From assembly GCA_964618515.1 (NCBI GenBank), contig CAZUAS010000001.1, positions 1 through 64,000 on the forward strand: 64,000 bases of DNA, written 5' to 3'. Within the stretch, counting starts at the first letter, position 1, and each line of letters begins with the position of its first letter. Shown one piece after another: positions 17,595 to 26,387 of the stretch. The notes under the pieces are model-generated. The model was not told the origin of the DNA. It did not search any database and saw only the letters and a list, made by a program, of their open reading frames with translations. The translations under genes were made by a program, and so were the position numbers. This DNA is from JAFGNW01 sp964618515 (GTDB taxonomy: Bacteria > Zixibacteria > MSB-5A5 > GN15 > FEB-12).

Positions 17595-19571
17595 ATGTTG
17601 CGCTCTAAATACATCTCCACCCCGGCGTTATTCTTTATTCTGGCGGCAGCAACCCTGACGCTGTTTTTTGAACTCTGGCGGATATTATTTATGATATTCC
17701 TTGGCGATCTGGCGGCCGGCATACCGCTTTCAACCCTCTTAAAAACCTTGGTGGTAGGACTGAGATTTGATTTCTCCATTACCAGTTATGTTATCCTGCC
17801 GCTTTACGTGTTCAGCGTAATCCTTTTTTTATTTCCCCGGTACCATCGAACGACGGCCAACACTTTTTTTTACCTGCTGGTATTTTTGTCGGCTTTTCTC
17901 TTTTTTACCCATCTGGTGGATATCGAGTTCACCCGGCATTTTCACACCCGCCTGAACGACTTTCTCTTACAGAAAGATAAAATAACGGCCGACGGCTCTA
18001 GCCTTATCTGGTTCCCAGCCAAAACCGCAGCCTTAACGGTTATATACCTTTTAATACTATACCTGTATATCCGGCTGGTCAGATACTATGTGAAAAAAAT
18101 CCTCATTGACCAACCCCGCTCACCCCGGTGGATCAACCTTGCCTGTCTGCCGTTATTGATAATCGTATTCGGCCTGGGCGCGCGGGGGCGGCTGGCCGAA
18201 GAACCCATGCGCTGGGGCATGGCTTATTTTTCAAAATACGATTTCGCCAACCTGGCGGCCCTCAATCCGGTGTACACTTTTATCCTTGACGCCGTTTATG
18301 ACCGCTGGGAAAAAAATGAGACCAAAGACCTGATGTCGCTTATCAAATCCGACCACGCCGAAAATGAAGTGCGACAACTCCTGGGGATGACGACAGTTGA
18401 TGAAAGTACTCGTCTTATCCGGCCGGTGCATTTTGAGCAACCGAAAGAAAATCCGCCCAGCGTGATTCTGATTATAATGGAATCTTTCGGCTCGACCAAA
18501 ATCGATATTTTGGCCAACCGCTTCCCTTATTCTCTGACGCCCTGTTTCGATTCCCTGGCGGCTGATGGTTTTCTTTTCACCGACTTTTATTCCTGCGGCA
18601 AGCACACTTTCGCCAGCCTGGTGGCAGTGTTGTATGGATACCCGCCGCAGTACGGCAAACTGGTCATGAGACAATTGCCCGGAGAAAATTACCTGTGGGG
18701 CTTGCCGTCGATTCTTAAAACTTATGATTACGAAACGTCATGCTTCGTCACCACCGACCCGCATTTTGATAACATGCAGGGTTTTCTGATGGCTAACGGG
18801 ATGATGAACTTTTACTCGAAGTATGACATCGGTGAAGACAAATCACTAAGCTGGATGGGTGTACCTGACCATGTCATGTTTGACTATGCTTATGATAAAA
18901 TCCGGGAAAACAAAAACCGGCGTTTCTTCGCCACTCTCTTGACCGCCTCCAATCACGGTCCCTGGCTTTTGCCCGATGTATCTTTCGGACGTATACCCGA
19001 TACAGTCGAAGACGCACACAAGCTTAATGCTTTTAAATACTCCGATTGGGCATTAGGACAGTTCGTAAATAAAATCAAAAATGACCCTTTCTTCGACAAC
19101 ACCCTGATAATCATTACCGCCGACAACGGCTCGCCCTATAAACAGAAAAGCGACCTTGAAATAACCCACTTCCAGATTCCCCTGCTGATAATCGGCAACA
19201 AAACCCATTTCAACCAGACCGGCTCTTCAAATCGTCCGGGCAGCCAGCTGGATATCCTGCCAACTTTAATGGGTATTCTCAAACTTGATTATGATAATTA
19301 TTCATTCGGCAAGGATTTATTTGATACTTCTTATCGGGGAACGGATTTTGTGCACTTGGTCGAAAAAGATATGCTGGGGCATATCGAAGATGGATATTAC
19401 CTGATTAACCGTCTGCATGGTAAAGAAACACTTTTCAAATTGCCGGATGTCACCATTGATTTAGCCGATTCATTAAAAGAAACAGTCGACGAATATCGTA
19501 TGAAATCAGAAGCTATTTTTCAGACGGCTTATTACAACATGAAAAAAACGCTGTCACCGGTCAGGTTTTAA
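17595..19571 (+). CDS. LtaS-like membrane phosphotransferase/sulfatase, paralogue 3
   Basis: A 658-residue third paralogue, starting 2 bases after the stop of the second. Key residues are E296 (IIMESFGS), T338 (GKHTFAS) and D510-N511 (TADNG), so like paralogue 1 it has Asn in place of the usual LtaS His. It is the most divergent of the three in the membrane part (EFTRHFHTRLND instead of EFFKFFNARLN). The array ends 33 bases before the convergent TonB receptor gene. Substrate and product are unknown; the three copies may act on different acceptors. Confidence 0.85.
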   Translation: MLRSKYISTPALFFILAAATLTLFFELWRILFMIFLGDLAAGIPLSTLLKTLVVGLRFDFSITSYVILPLYVFSVILFLFPRYHRTTANTFFYLLVFLSAFLFFTHLVDIEFTRHFHTRLNDFLLQKDKITADGSSLIWFPAKTAALTVIYLLILYLYIRLVRYYVKKILIDQPRSPRWINLACLPLLIIVFGLGARGRLAEEPMRWGMAYFSKYDFANLAALNPVYTFILDAVYDRWEKNETKDLMSLIKSDHAENEVRQLLGMTTVDESTRLIRPVHFEQPKENPPSVILIIMESFGSTKIDILANRFPYSLTPCFDSLAADGFLFTDFYSCGKHTFASLVAVLYGYPPQYGKLVMRQLPGENYLWGLPSILKTYDYETSCFVTTDPHFDNMQGFLMANGMMNFYSKYDIGEDKSLSWMGVPDHVMFDYAYDKIRENKNRRFFATLLTASNHGPWLLPDVSFGRIPDTVEDAHKLNAFKYSDWALGQFVNKIKNDPFFDNTLIIITADNGSPYKQKSDLEITHFQIPLLIIGNKTHFNQTGSSNRPGSQLDILPTLMGILKLDYDNYSFGKDLFDTSYRGTDFVHLVEKDMLGHIEDGYYLINRLHGKETLFKLPDVTIDLADSLKETVDEYRMKSEAIFQTAYYNMKKTLSPVRF

Positions 19572-19604
19572 AAACAACATACCGTCAAGTATGAAAATCC
19601 CGTC

Positions 19605-21905
19605 TCAGCCCTCATAGCGTAAAGTCAAGCCTATCCCCCTTCCGGGCGAATATATCCCCGAACCATGTTCCTTGTAGGCTTTATCGGTGAGATTTTCAAG
19701 CAGCACGTTAAAGGTAAAGGGATCGATGCTAAGGTGATATTTCAAGCCCAGCGTGAACCATCCCTCCGTGCCGTCGGGACCGATACGGGTATCCTCGATA
19801 TCCCGGGTGGACAGGCGCTTCTGTTCGTCGGCGGCGCGTGAAAGCACTTCCACCCACATCCGTTCCGCCGGTTTATAACGTATCGCCAGTAAACCCATCA
19901 AAGGCGGGATGCGGCTGAGCGGTTCGTCCTCGCTCAGGTTCTCGCCCCTGGTCCAGAAACAGTTGGCGCGAATTTCCCAGCGGCCGGAAAGGCGGACAAG
20001 ATTATCGAATTCAAAACCAAAAATACGCGCCCGATTGACATTGTGACGCTGATAAATATCATATTCATCCGCATCTTTGATATCGTTGTTGTTTTCATCG
20101 AAGAAGGTTTTGCCGTCGTACACCCCGGGAGTGCGCTCGATAATATCGCTCAATCGGTCATAAAACAAAAAGAAACCACCGCTCATGCGCGTATTTTCCA
20201 CCTTTACACCCAGTTCAAAATTATTGGTGAACTCCGGTCCCAGATTCGGGCTGGGCGCATCCACCCCGCTGCTGGAATACTTGAGCACCACGGCGTCGTT
20301 AAGATTGGGGGTGCGGAAACCTCGCGACCAGCGCCCGATAAGATTAACCGAAGGTACGGGTTTGAAACTCACGGCGGCCAGCCCGGTCAGGTCATGAAAG
20401 CTGTCCTCATACTGCCTGAACGGCATCTCCAGCGGCGCCTCAATCCCGACATAGCTGAAGCGCATCCCGGCGGTCAACTGCCATTTTTTATTTAGCGACC
20501 ATTCCTCCTGTAAAAACCACCCGGCCTGGTAATAACGGGTATCGTCGGGATAGGTCGGGCGAATGGTTTCAACCGTCGCACCTTCGTACCGGTACTGCTC
20601 GCTGTTGATTCTATCGTAGTAATATTCCCAGCCAAAACTCAGCCGGTGTTCGGGGTGTGGAATCGATGACAACTGTACATAACCGCCCCAGGTGGTGACT
20701 TTATCGCGGGCGAAGGTATAATTATCGGCAGCTGTCTTTCGCATGGTGCTGCCCTCGAGTTCGCGGTGATACGACACACCGGCTTTTACCGATGGGATAA
20801 CGGACCCCAGCCGGTCACCGTAGAAAGTGACCATCGCCAGGTCCCTATCCTGCGGGTTATAAACATATTCCTCGAATTCACCGCAGACATATTTATCGTA
20901 ACGCGGCACGCCATCCTGTCTGACCGCCATGTAATCGAAACCAAAGTAACTGTACTGGTTTAAAAACCAGGCCAGGCGGCCGGTGAAATCCGACTCCTCC
21001 CAGCCGGTGGGCGACTGCTTATCAACCTCGCCGCCGGCTTCAAGGTCGCCTATTCTTTTAAGCCCGAAATTCATTGTCCCGGCCAGGTGCCGATAAGTAC
21101 TTTTGATACTCAAATTAACACTCCGTCCATCGTCAAAACTGGAATAACGGCTGACAAGAACCGGTCTTACCTCCAGTTTCGCCCCTCCCATTACCTGACG
21201 GGCGGGAATTAAATTTATCGCCCCGCCGATGGCGTCACTGCCGAACATCACCGAAGAAGGTCCCCGGACGACTTCCACCCGTTCCAGCGAGCCGAGGTCC
21301 ACCGTATTCAAATACTGGTTGCCGCCGATACGGTAGGTCGGCCGGTTCAAACGGATACCGTCATACAGCAAAAGTATATCTTTACCGATAAGTCCCCTTA
21401 TTATCGGCGCACCGTGGCCATAAGTCGTCTTCTGCACTAGTAACCCCGGTTCCTCGCGCAGTACCTCGGCTACTGTACTATACGTTCGCTCATCGAATTT
21501 TTCTTCGGGCGTTATAGATATATTCGCGGGCGTAAGAAACTTTTGCTCGGCAAATCGGCTGGCGGTAACCGTTATTTTATCAAGGGCGATATCGACCGGG
21601 CGTAAAAACACCGTAAGTTCTCTCTGCTCTTTAGATACCAATGAAATGGTCCGGGTGAAGGTTTCATAACCGACCATGGATACTTTAACCGTCAGAATAC
21701 TGTCAGCAATGTTCCGGATTACAAAAAAACCGTCATTATCGGAAGTCGTTCCACGCGCGGTTTCGTTTATCTTCACGCTAGCGGCGACAATCGGGAGACA
21801 GGTGACAGCATCCCGGACGCGTCCTTTGAGGGTCAAGGCCGGGTCAGCTTGAACAATATTATAACTAAAGACACCAAGAAAAATTACCAGCCATATTTTT
21901 TTCAT
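19605..21905 (-). CDS. TonB-dependent outer-membrane receptor with carboxypeptidase-regulatory domain
   Basis: A 766-residue outer-membrane importer. It has a signal peptide (1-20), a CarboxypepD-regulatory-like beta domain (about 22-110; GRVRDAVTCLPIVAASV), a plug domain (about 125-235; STVAEVLREEPGLLVQ, IIRGLIGKDILLLYDG, VRGPSSVMFGSDAIGGAINL) and a 22-strand barrel to the end (LTLRYEG). The plug and barrel resemble haem, catecholate or transferrin-type receptors, which suggests metal or haem uptake, but the ligand cannot be read from sequence. Mature N-terminal extensions of this sort are common in the Bacteroidetes/FCB lineage. A perfect palindrome sits at its predicted transcription start. 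Confidence 0.88.
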   Translation of the reverse strand: MKKIWLVIFLGVFSYNIVQADPALTLKGRVRDAVTCLPIVAASVKINETARGTTSDNDGFFVIRNIADSILTVKVSMVGYETFTRTISLVSKEQRELTVFLRPVDIALDKITVTASRFAEQKFLTPANISITPEEKFDERTYSTVAEVLREEPGLLVQKTTYGHGAPIIRGLIGKDILLLYDGIRLNRPTYRIGGNQYLNTVDLGSLERVEVVRGPSSVMFGSDAIGGAINLIPARQVMGGAKLEVRPVLVSRYSSFDDGRSVNLSIKSTYRHLAGTMNFGLKRIGDLEAGGEVDKQSPTGWEESDFTGRLAWFLNQYSYFGFDYMAVRQDGVPRYDKYVCGEFEEYVYNPQDRDLAMVTFYGDRLGSVIPSVKAGVSYHRELEGSTMRKTAADNYTFARDKVTTWGGYVQLSSIPHPEHRLSFGWEYYYDRINSEQYRYEGATVETIRPTYPDDTRYYQAGWFLQEEWSLNKKWQLTAGMRFSYVGIEAPLEMPFRQYEDSFHDLTGLAAVSFKPVPSVNLIGRWSRGFRTPNLNDAVVLKYSSSGVDAPSPNLGPEFTNNFELGVKVENTRMSGGFFLFYDRLSDIIERTPGVYDGKTFFDENNNDIKDADEYDIYQRHNVNRARIFGFEFDNLVRLSGRWEIRANCFWTRGENLSEDEPLSRIPPLMGLLAIRYKPAERMWVEVLSRAADEQKRLSTRDIEDTRIGPDGTEGWFTLGLKYHLSIDPFTFNVLLENLTDKAYKEHGSGIYSPGRGIGLTLRYEG

Positions 21906-21971
21906 ATCGGCAACTCCGTTTTATATCGATGAGCTCAACAGCGGTATTCAATAAAAAGGTCAAGATACATA

Positions 21972-22025
21972 TAAGTTCATAAATGAACTTACGTAAAAAA
22001 TATACATAAGTTTTGCCGGTTGCAA
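21972..22025 (-). promoter_or_regulatory. Promoter and operator-like palindrome of the TonB receptor gene
   Basis: Minus-strand TTGCAA (22025-22020), a 17-base spacer and TATTTT (22002-21997) form a plausible promoter. The perfect inverted repeat TAAGTTCAT-AA-ATGAACTTA (21972-21991) lies directly downstream over the predicted +1 to +19, about 67 bases before the ATG. That is a classical repressor position. The rest of 21906-22160 shows no coding signal. Confidence 0.55.
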
Positions 22026-22160
22026 TGCCGTTTTATCCTTTTCCCTAAAAACGAAATAATAACGGAACCTGTGCATTAAAAAGGCGGTTATGTAAATAAA
22101 ATTTATAAAAGCAGGACTAATCAGGTATTTTTTTAAAAGACGATTCATTAAGGAGTTATT

Positions 22161-22493
22161 ATGAATAATTTAACACAAAAAAAATGTATCCCCTGCGAGG
22201 GTGGGCTGGCTCCCCTGACTCGTAACGAATATGAGCCCTACCTGGAGCAGCTTCATGACTGGTCTGTCATAGATGATAAACAACTGGTGCGGGAATTTAT
22301 ATTTGAGGATTTTAACCGGGCTCTTCAATTTGTCAATGTCGCCGGAGAGATTGCCGAGGAAGAGGGACATCATCCGGATATTTTAATTCACAGCTGGAAT
22401 AAAGTTAAAATCATACTCTGGACGCATGCTATCAGCGGTCTTTCAGTTAATGATTTCATCATGGCGGCGAAAATAGAACGAATCACCTTTTAA
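22161..22493 (+). CDS. phhB: Pterin-4a-carbinolamine dehydratase
   Basis: A 110-residue small enzyme that dehydrates 4a-hydroxytetrahydrobiopterin so that the cofactor can be recycled. The family motif is complete: EEEGHHPDI with the two catalytic His (about 70-71), then WNKVKIILWTHAISGLSVNDF. A good ribosome-binding site (AAGGAG, 22150-22155) precedes the ATG. The N-terminal extension CIPCEGGLAPL is common in bacterial PCDs. It converges on an operon holding the other three enzymes of unconjugated-pterin synthesis, so it is very likely part of the same pathway. Confidence 0.93.
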   Translation: MNNLTQKKCIPCEGGLAPLTRNEYEPYLEQLHDWSVIDDKQLVREFIFEDFNRALQFVNVAGEIAEEEGHHPDILIHSWNKVKIILWTHAISGLSVNDFIMAAKIERITF

Positions 22494-22546
22494 ATAATAT
22501 ATAATAAAAAATGCGGGGCTTTTTAAAGACCGCTTTTTACCTGAGA

Positions 22547-23239
22547 CTACTGATTCCCTTCAATATGTCCCAGGCTGATGCTATCTACCTGTACCTGGCC
22601 GGGTCGTTCGACGGCATAAGCCACAGCCTCGGCAATTTCCTCAGGGGGAAGCATCTTATCCTTCGACCAGGTACCCTCGACTTTATCCCAGAGCGCCGTA
22701 GCGGCGGCCTGCGGATAGATATTTATCACCCTTATGCCTTTCGGACGCAATTCCTCCCGCAGTGACCGGGTTAGTCCTTCCAGGGCAAATTTGCTCATGC
22801 AATAACTGCTCCAGCGGGGAAAAGCGGTATGTGCGGCGACCGAGAGAATATTGACGACAGCACTGCCGGGTTTCATGTGGGGATATAGTTTCTGTATCAG
22901 CCAGAACGGTGCGGATATATTAATCGCCAGGGTTTCCTGCCACTGCTTCGGTGTGGTTTGTTCGAAAGGCCCGACATGGGCTACTCCGGCGTTGTTGACC
23001 AGAAGATGAAGGTCATCCTGACCGACCATGGCAACCAACTCCTCAACGCCGCTCAGAGTGCTTATATCAGCCTGCAGTGCCATTGCCACGGCGCCCTTAT
23101 CCAGAACCATCCGGCAACTTTCCGCCAGCGCCTTTTGGTCCCGCCCGTGCAACAGCAGTGTTCTGCCTTCCCGGGACAGCCTGACGGCAATCGCCCGACC
23201 CACACCCCGGCTGGCACCGGTTATCAAACATCTTTCCAT
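22547..23239 (-). CDS. Short-chain dehydrogenase, candidate sepiapterin-reductase role
   Basis: A 230-residue classical SDR: NAD(P)-binding TGASRGVG (7-14), NNAG (82-85) and catalytic S133, Y146, K150 (YCMSK). SDRs are poorly predictable from sequence alone; the nearest match by eye is the FabG/sepiapterin reductase group. The context is informative: it follows the triple PTPS gene by 32 bases in the operon folE-PTPS-SDR, and faces a pterin dehydratase gene. Reduction of 6-pyruvoyl-tetrahydropterin to tetrahydrobiopterin is the missing step this enzyme would supply. That role is inferred from position. Confidence 0.8.
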   Translation of the reverse strand: MERCLITGASRGVGRAIAVRLSREGRTLLLHGRDQKALAESCRMVLDKGAVAMALQADISTLSGVEELVAMVGQDDLHLLVNNAGVAHVGPFEQTTPKQWQETLAINISAPFWLIQKLYPHMKPGSAVVNILSVAAHTAFPRWSSYCMSKFALEGLTRSLREELRPKGIRVINIYPQAAATALWDKVEGTWSKDKMLPPEEIAEAVAYAVERPGQVQVDSISLGHIEGNQ

Positions 23240-23271
23240 TTTATTACCTCGCTAATCCCTTTCCTTTTCGG

Positions 23272-24495
23272 TTAATCGATACTTCGCCGTAAGGTAAAAC
23301 GATTATTAGGCGTCTCCCATAACCGCAGCCGGTAAAGCGGTCGAGCCAGTGTTTTCTCCAGCCGGTTCCAGAGAACCCGGATAATATTTTCCCCGGTGCT
23401 TGGCCGGTCCTTAAAATCCGGGGTATCCAGGTCAAGGTGTTTGAAATTCCAGGGTTCAAGGGCGAGTACAAGATTGTCGCGGAAATCATCAAGGCCGTAG
23501 AATATCCCGCGCCGTTCATCAATCTCGCCGTCGATGGTGCTCTCCACGACATACCGATGGCCGTGCCCCTGGGGATTATTACACTTACCGTAAAGCATGA
23601 GGTTCTTCTCGTCCGGTAATAAGGGGCTGTGCAGGCGATGGGCCGCCCGAAAAGCAGCTTTTATACCCATTAAGGACTTCCCGTTTTTCAAATACTCTGC
23701 GAAGAAATAGGGATTTTCCCACAAACGTACTCGGGCTACCGGCAGGGAAATGCGTAACTGGCCATAGATAAACCGCGCCAGGAACTCCGTGGTCATGGGT
23801 AAACCATTCAGCTCCGGGACTTCGAGATTAAGGTGACGGTGGTCGAGACTGTTATGCAACAAGCCCAGTACCTGGACTGTCTCGTTTTCGTTTTTAATCA
23901 TACCTGTTTCCGGGTCCGGTTCGCCTTCGAGAGTCACCCGCAACCTGTAAAAATGACCATGGCCGTTTTTCGCCGACGCTACGCCGAACAATTTTTCATT
24001 TTCTTCGTCGGAGAGATGCGGCGATCCGGTACGGCGGGCGGCGGAGAATTCCATCCAGAAATCACGTTCCACACGGCCGTCGGCATAAGCGGTGGCGGCG
24101 TCAAAAGGTGAGGTCTCCAGATGACAGGCGGCCAGGTGGGCGCTTTCATCATCAAATAAAACCCGGGCTTCGGAAAAAAGCCGGCGGGCTACATTCTCCG
24201 GAGTGGGGATAACCTTATCATAAGGCGGAGTATCACGATTGAGAAACTTATGGTCATAACGCCCGGCCAGCAGACGGTTAATACGTTCCTTTACGGACGT
24301 TATATTAATTACCATGCCGTTTTTTTCATCGACCGGACCGCTTAAAACGAAATAAACCGTCCAGTTGCCGCCGTAACCATAGGGACCGCCCATCCAGGAA
24401 CCAAAAACCTCCCGGTTTTTTTCCAGCGGCCAGTCATCGCGATAATAACGGTAGGAAAGCGATACCTCGAATCTTTTACTTATGACCAGGTGCAT
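23272..24495 (-). CDS. Triple-domain 6-pyruvoyl/6-carboxy-tetrahydropterin synthase fusion
   Basis: A 407-residue protein made of three tandem PTPS/QueD domains (about 1-140, 145-270, 275-407); usual family members are single domains of 120-150 residues. Only the third has the full active site: Zn ligands H286 (FRAAH), H311 and H313 (GHGH), catalytic C305 in GKCNNP, and E394 in RLWET. In domain 2 the first Zn His is R154 and the Cys is A173, although GHGH (178-181) and RLWEN remain. Domain 1 has lost most ligands (GYGGNW, YDHKFLN). The C-terminal domain has the CNNPxGHGH signature of true PTPS. The gene lies 10 bases after folE, which makes its substrate, dihydroneopterin triphosphate. Confidence 0.88.
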   Translation of the reverse strand: MHLVISKRFEVSLSYRYYRDDWPLEKNREVFGSWMGGPYGYGGNWTVYFVLSGPVDEKNGMVINITSVKERINRLLAGRYDHKFLNRDTPPYDKVIPTPENVARRLFSEARVLFDDESAHLAACHLETSPFDAATAYADGRVERDFWMEFSAARRTGSPHLSDEENEKLFGVASAKNGHGHFYRLRVTLEGEPDPETGMIKNENETVQVLGLLHNSLDHRHLNLEVPELNGLPMTTEFLARFIYGQLRISLPVARVRLWENPYFFAEYLKNGKSLMGIKAAFRAAHRLHSPLLPDEKNLMLYGKCNNPQGHGHRYVVESTIDGEIDERRGIFYGLDDFRDNLVLALEPWNFKHLDLDTPDFKDRPSTGENIIRVLWNRLEKTLARPLYRLRLWETPNNRFTLRRSID

Positions 24496-24505
24496 AACAG
24501 CTTCT

Positions 24506-25060
24506 TCAATGCTTGCAGATTAAAGTCATAAACTCGGAGCGGGTCTCCGCGTCATCGTGCATCTCCCCCAGAACGCACGAAGTGGTCATGACCGAATTTT
24601 GTTTTTCCACTCCCCGCATCATCATGCACAGGTGCTGGGCTTCGATAACCACCCCAACTCCCAGCGCCCCGGTGTAATTCTGAATGGTGACGGCAATCTG
24701 CTTGGTAAGGTTTTCCTGAATCTGCAGCCGGCGGGCAAAGGCATCCACCAGGCGGGCAACCTTCGACAAGCCCAGTACCTTCCCATTGGGAATATACCCC
24801 ACGTGACATTTACCGATAAAAGGCAAGAGATGATGTTCACACATAGAATAGAGTTCGATATTCTTAACCACCACCATTTCCTTAATGTCCGATTCGAACA
24901 GGGCGTTGTTGACTAATTTATCAATATCTTCCTGGTAGCCTTTGGTTAAAAACTGAAACGCTCTGGCGGCCCGAGCCGGTGTTTTCAAAAGGCCTTCGCG
25001 GTCGGGGTTCTCGCCTACCATTTCTATTAAATGCCGATACAATTGCTCCATCTGCTGCAT
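24506..25060 (-). CDS. folE: GTP cyclohydrolase I
   Basis: A 184-residue FolE that converts GTP to dihydroneopterin triphosphate, the first step of folate, queuosine or biopterin synthesis. Zn ligands C74 and H77 (SMCEHHLLPF) and C145 (AQHLCM) are in place, with the family segment GLSKVARLVDAFARRLQ. ATG is preceded by AAGGAG. It heads the operon folE-PTPS-SDR; the partners point to tetrahydrobiopterin-type pterins rather than folate, since no folB/K/P genes are nearby. Confidence 0.95.
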   Translation of the reverse strand: MQQMEQLYRHLIEMVGENPDREGLLKTPARAARAFQFLTKGYQEDIDKLVNNALFESDIKEMVVVKNIELYSMCEHHLLPFIGKCHVGYIPNGKVLGLSKVARLVDAFARRLQIQENLTKQIAVTIQNYTGALGVGVVIEAQHLCMMMRGVEKQNSVMTTSCVLGEMHDDAETRSEFMTLICKH

Positions 25061-25124
25061 AGTCGCTCCTTATGGTAATTTCCATATAAATACTATTACG
25101 CTGAATTCCTGAATATATAAGGTC

Positions 25125-25153
25125 ATTTTAAATCATATTCCGTTTCCCGGCAA
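25125..25153 (-). promoter_or_regulatory. Candidate promoter of the folE operon
   Basis: Minus-strand TTGCCG (25153-25148), a 17-base spacer and TAAAAT (25130-25125), about 65 bases before the folE ATG. The fit is moderate. Confidence 0.45.
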
Positions 25154-25182
25154 CCAATTTCTTGAACTTGATAAAAAGCCAT

Positions 25183-25209
25183 AAAAAAACCCCGGGGTAA
25201 ACCTCCGGG
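25183..25209 (-). terminator. Intrinsic terminator ending the methylmalonyl-CoA operon
   Basis: On the minus strand CCCGGaGG and CCCCGGG pair (one bulged A) around TTTA and are followed by TTTTTTT (plus-strand A-run 25183-25189). It sits 24 bases after the oadB-like stop codon and separates this operon from folE. Confidence 0.8.
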
Positions 25210-25232
25210 ATTATATGATTGATTTACCGGCC

Positions 25233-26357
25233 TCAACCGAAAGTAGCCAGCAAGACGCCGGCGGCTACCGCGGAACCGATAACACCGGCTACATTGGGAG
25301 CCATAGCATGCATAATGAGGTAATTATTCGGGTCTTCCTTCGCTCCCACCATCTGGCAGACGCGGGCGGAATTGGGAACGGCGGATACGCCGGCGGCGCC
25401 GATAATCGGATTAATTTTTGTCTTGGAAAACAAATTCATGGCTTTGGCGAACATAACCCCGCCGGCAGTGGCAAAACAGAATGACAGGGCACCCATCATA
25501 AAAATCTTCACGGAATCCGGGGTCAGAAAACGAGTGGCGTCAGTAGATGCGCCGACTGTGATCCCCAAAATGATGGTGACGATATCAATCAAAGCGTTGC
25601 TGGCCGTTTTGGCTAAACGCTCGGTTACACCGCATTCCTTAAGGAGATTACCGAAAAACAACATCCCCAGAAGGTCAATGGCGCCGGGGGCAATGAAGGT
25701 GGTTATCATGAAAGCAACCACCGGGAATAGAATCCGAAGGCGCTTGCTGACCGGTTTCGAGGGCTGCATGCGAATTAAACGTTCCTTCCGGGTGGTCAAA
25801 AACCTGATAATGGGCGGCTGAATAACCGGCACCAGAGCCATGTAGGAATAAGCCGAGATGGCTATAGCGCCGATAAAATGAGGGGCGAGCTTGGAGGTAA
25901 GAAAAATCGCCGTCGGCCCGTCGGCTCCGCCGATGATGCCGATCGCCCCGGCTTCCATCTTCGTAAAGCCCAGCGACAACGCCAGGATAAAAGTCAAAAA
26001 TATGCCCAGCTGGGCGGCGGCTCCCAGAAGTATCAGGCGCGGTTTAGACAGCATACAGGAAAAATCGGTCATCGCACCGATACCTAAAAATATCAAAGGC
26101 GGATAATAACCCTCTTTGACACCCTTGTATAGTATCGACATCACACTGCCTTCTTCATAAATACCCAGATCCATTCCGGCTTTGTAAGGAATATTCCCGA
26201 TGAGGATACCGAAACCGATGGGAATCAAAAGTAACGGTTCATAACCGCGGGTGACGCCGAGATAAATAAAAACACAACCGGCCATAAGCATGCCCAGGTT
26301 GCCCCAGGTAAAATTGCCGATAGCCCCGTTTTGTAAAAAATTTAATAAAATTTCCAT
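25233..26357 (-). CDS. Na+-pumping decarboxylase beta subunit (OadB/MmdB family)
   Basis: A 374-residue polytopic inner-membrane protein that couples decarboxylation of carboxybiotin to Na+ export. Family landmarks are visible: GIIGGADGPTAIF (with the Na+-site Asp), SAYSYMALVPVIQPPIIR, and TVGASTDATRFLTPDSVKIF. It is the last gene of the operon mutA-mutB-meaB-carboxyltransferase-OadG-biotin carrier-OadB and is followed by a clear terminator. The carboxyltransferase in the operon makes methylmalonyl-CoA decarboxylase the likeliest complex; oxaloacetate or glutaconyl-CoA decarboxylases use the same subunit type. Confidence 0.92.
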   Translation of the reverse strand: MEILLNFLQNGAIGNFTWGNLGMLMAGCVFIYLGVTRGYEPLLLIPIGFGILIGNIPYKAGMDLGIYEEGSVMSILYKGVKEGYYPPLIFLGIGAMTDFSCMLSKPRLILLGAAAQLGIFLTFILALSLGFTKMEAGAIGIIGGADGPTAIFLTSKLAPHFIGAIAISAYSYMALVPVIQPPIIRFLTTRKERLIRMQPSKPVSKRLRILFPVVAFMITTFIAPGAIDLLGMLFFGNLLKECGVTERLAKTASNALIDIVTIILGITVGASTDATRFLTPDSVKIFMMGALSFCFATAGGVMFAKAMNLFSKTKINPIIGAAGVSAVPNSARVCQMVGAKEDPNNYLIMHAMAPNVAGVIGSAVAAGVLLATFG

Positions 26358-26387
26358 CCCATGTCACTCCTTCGAGTACGACCGATC

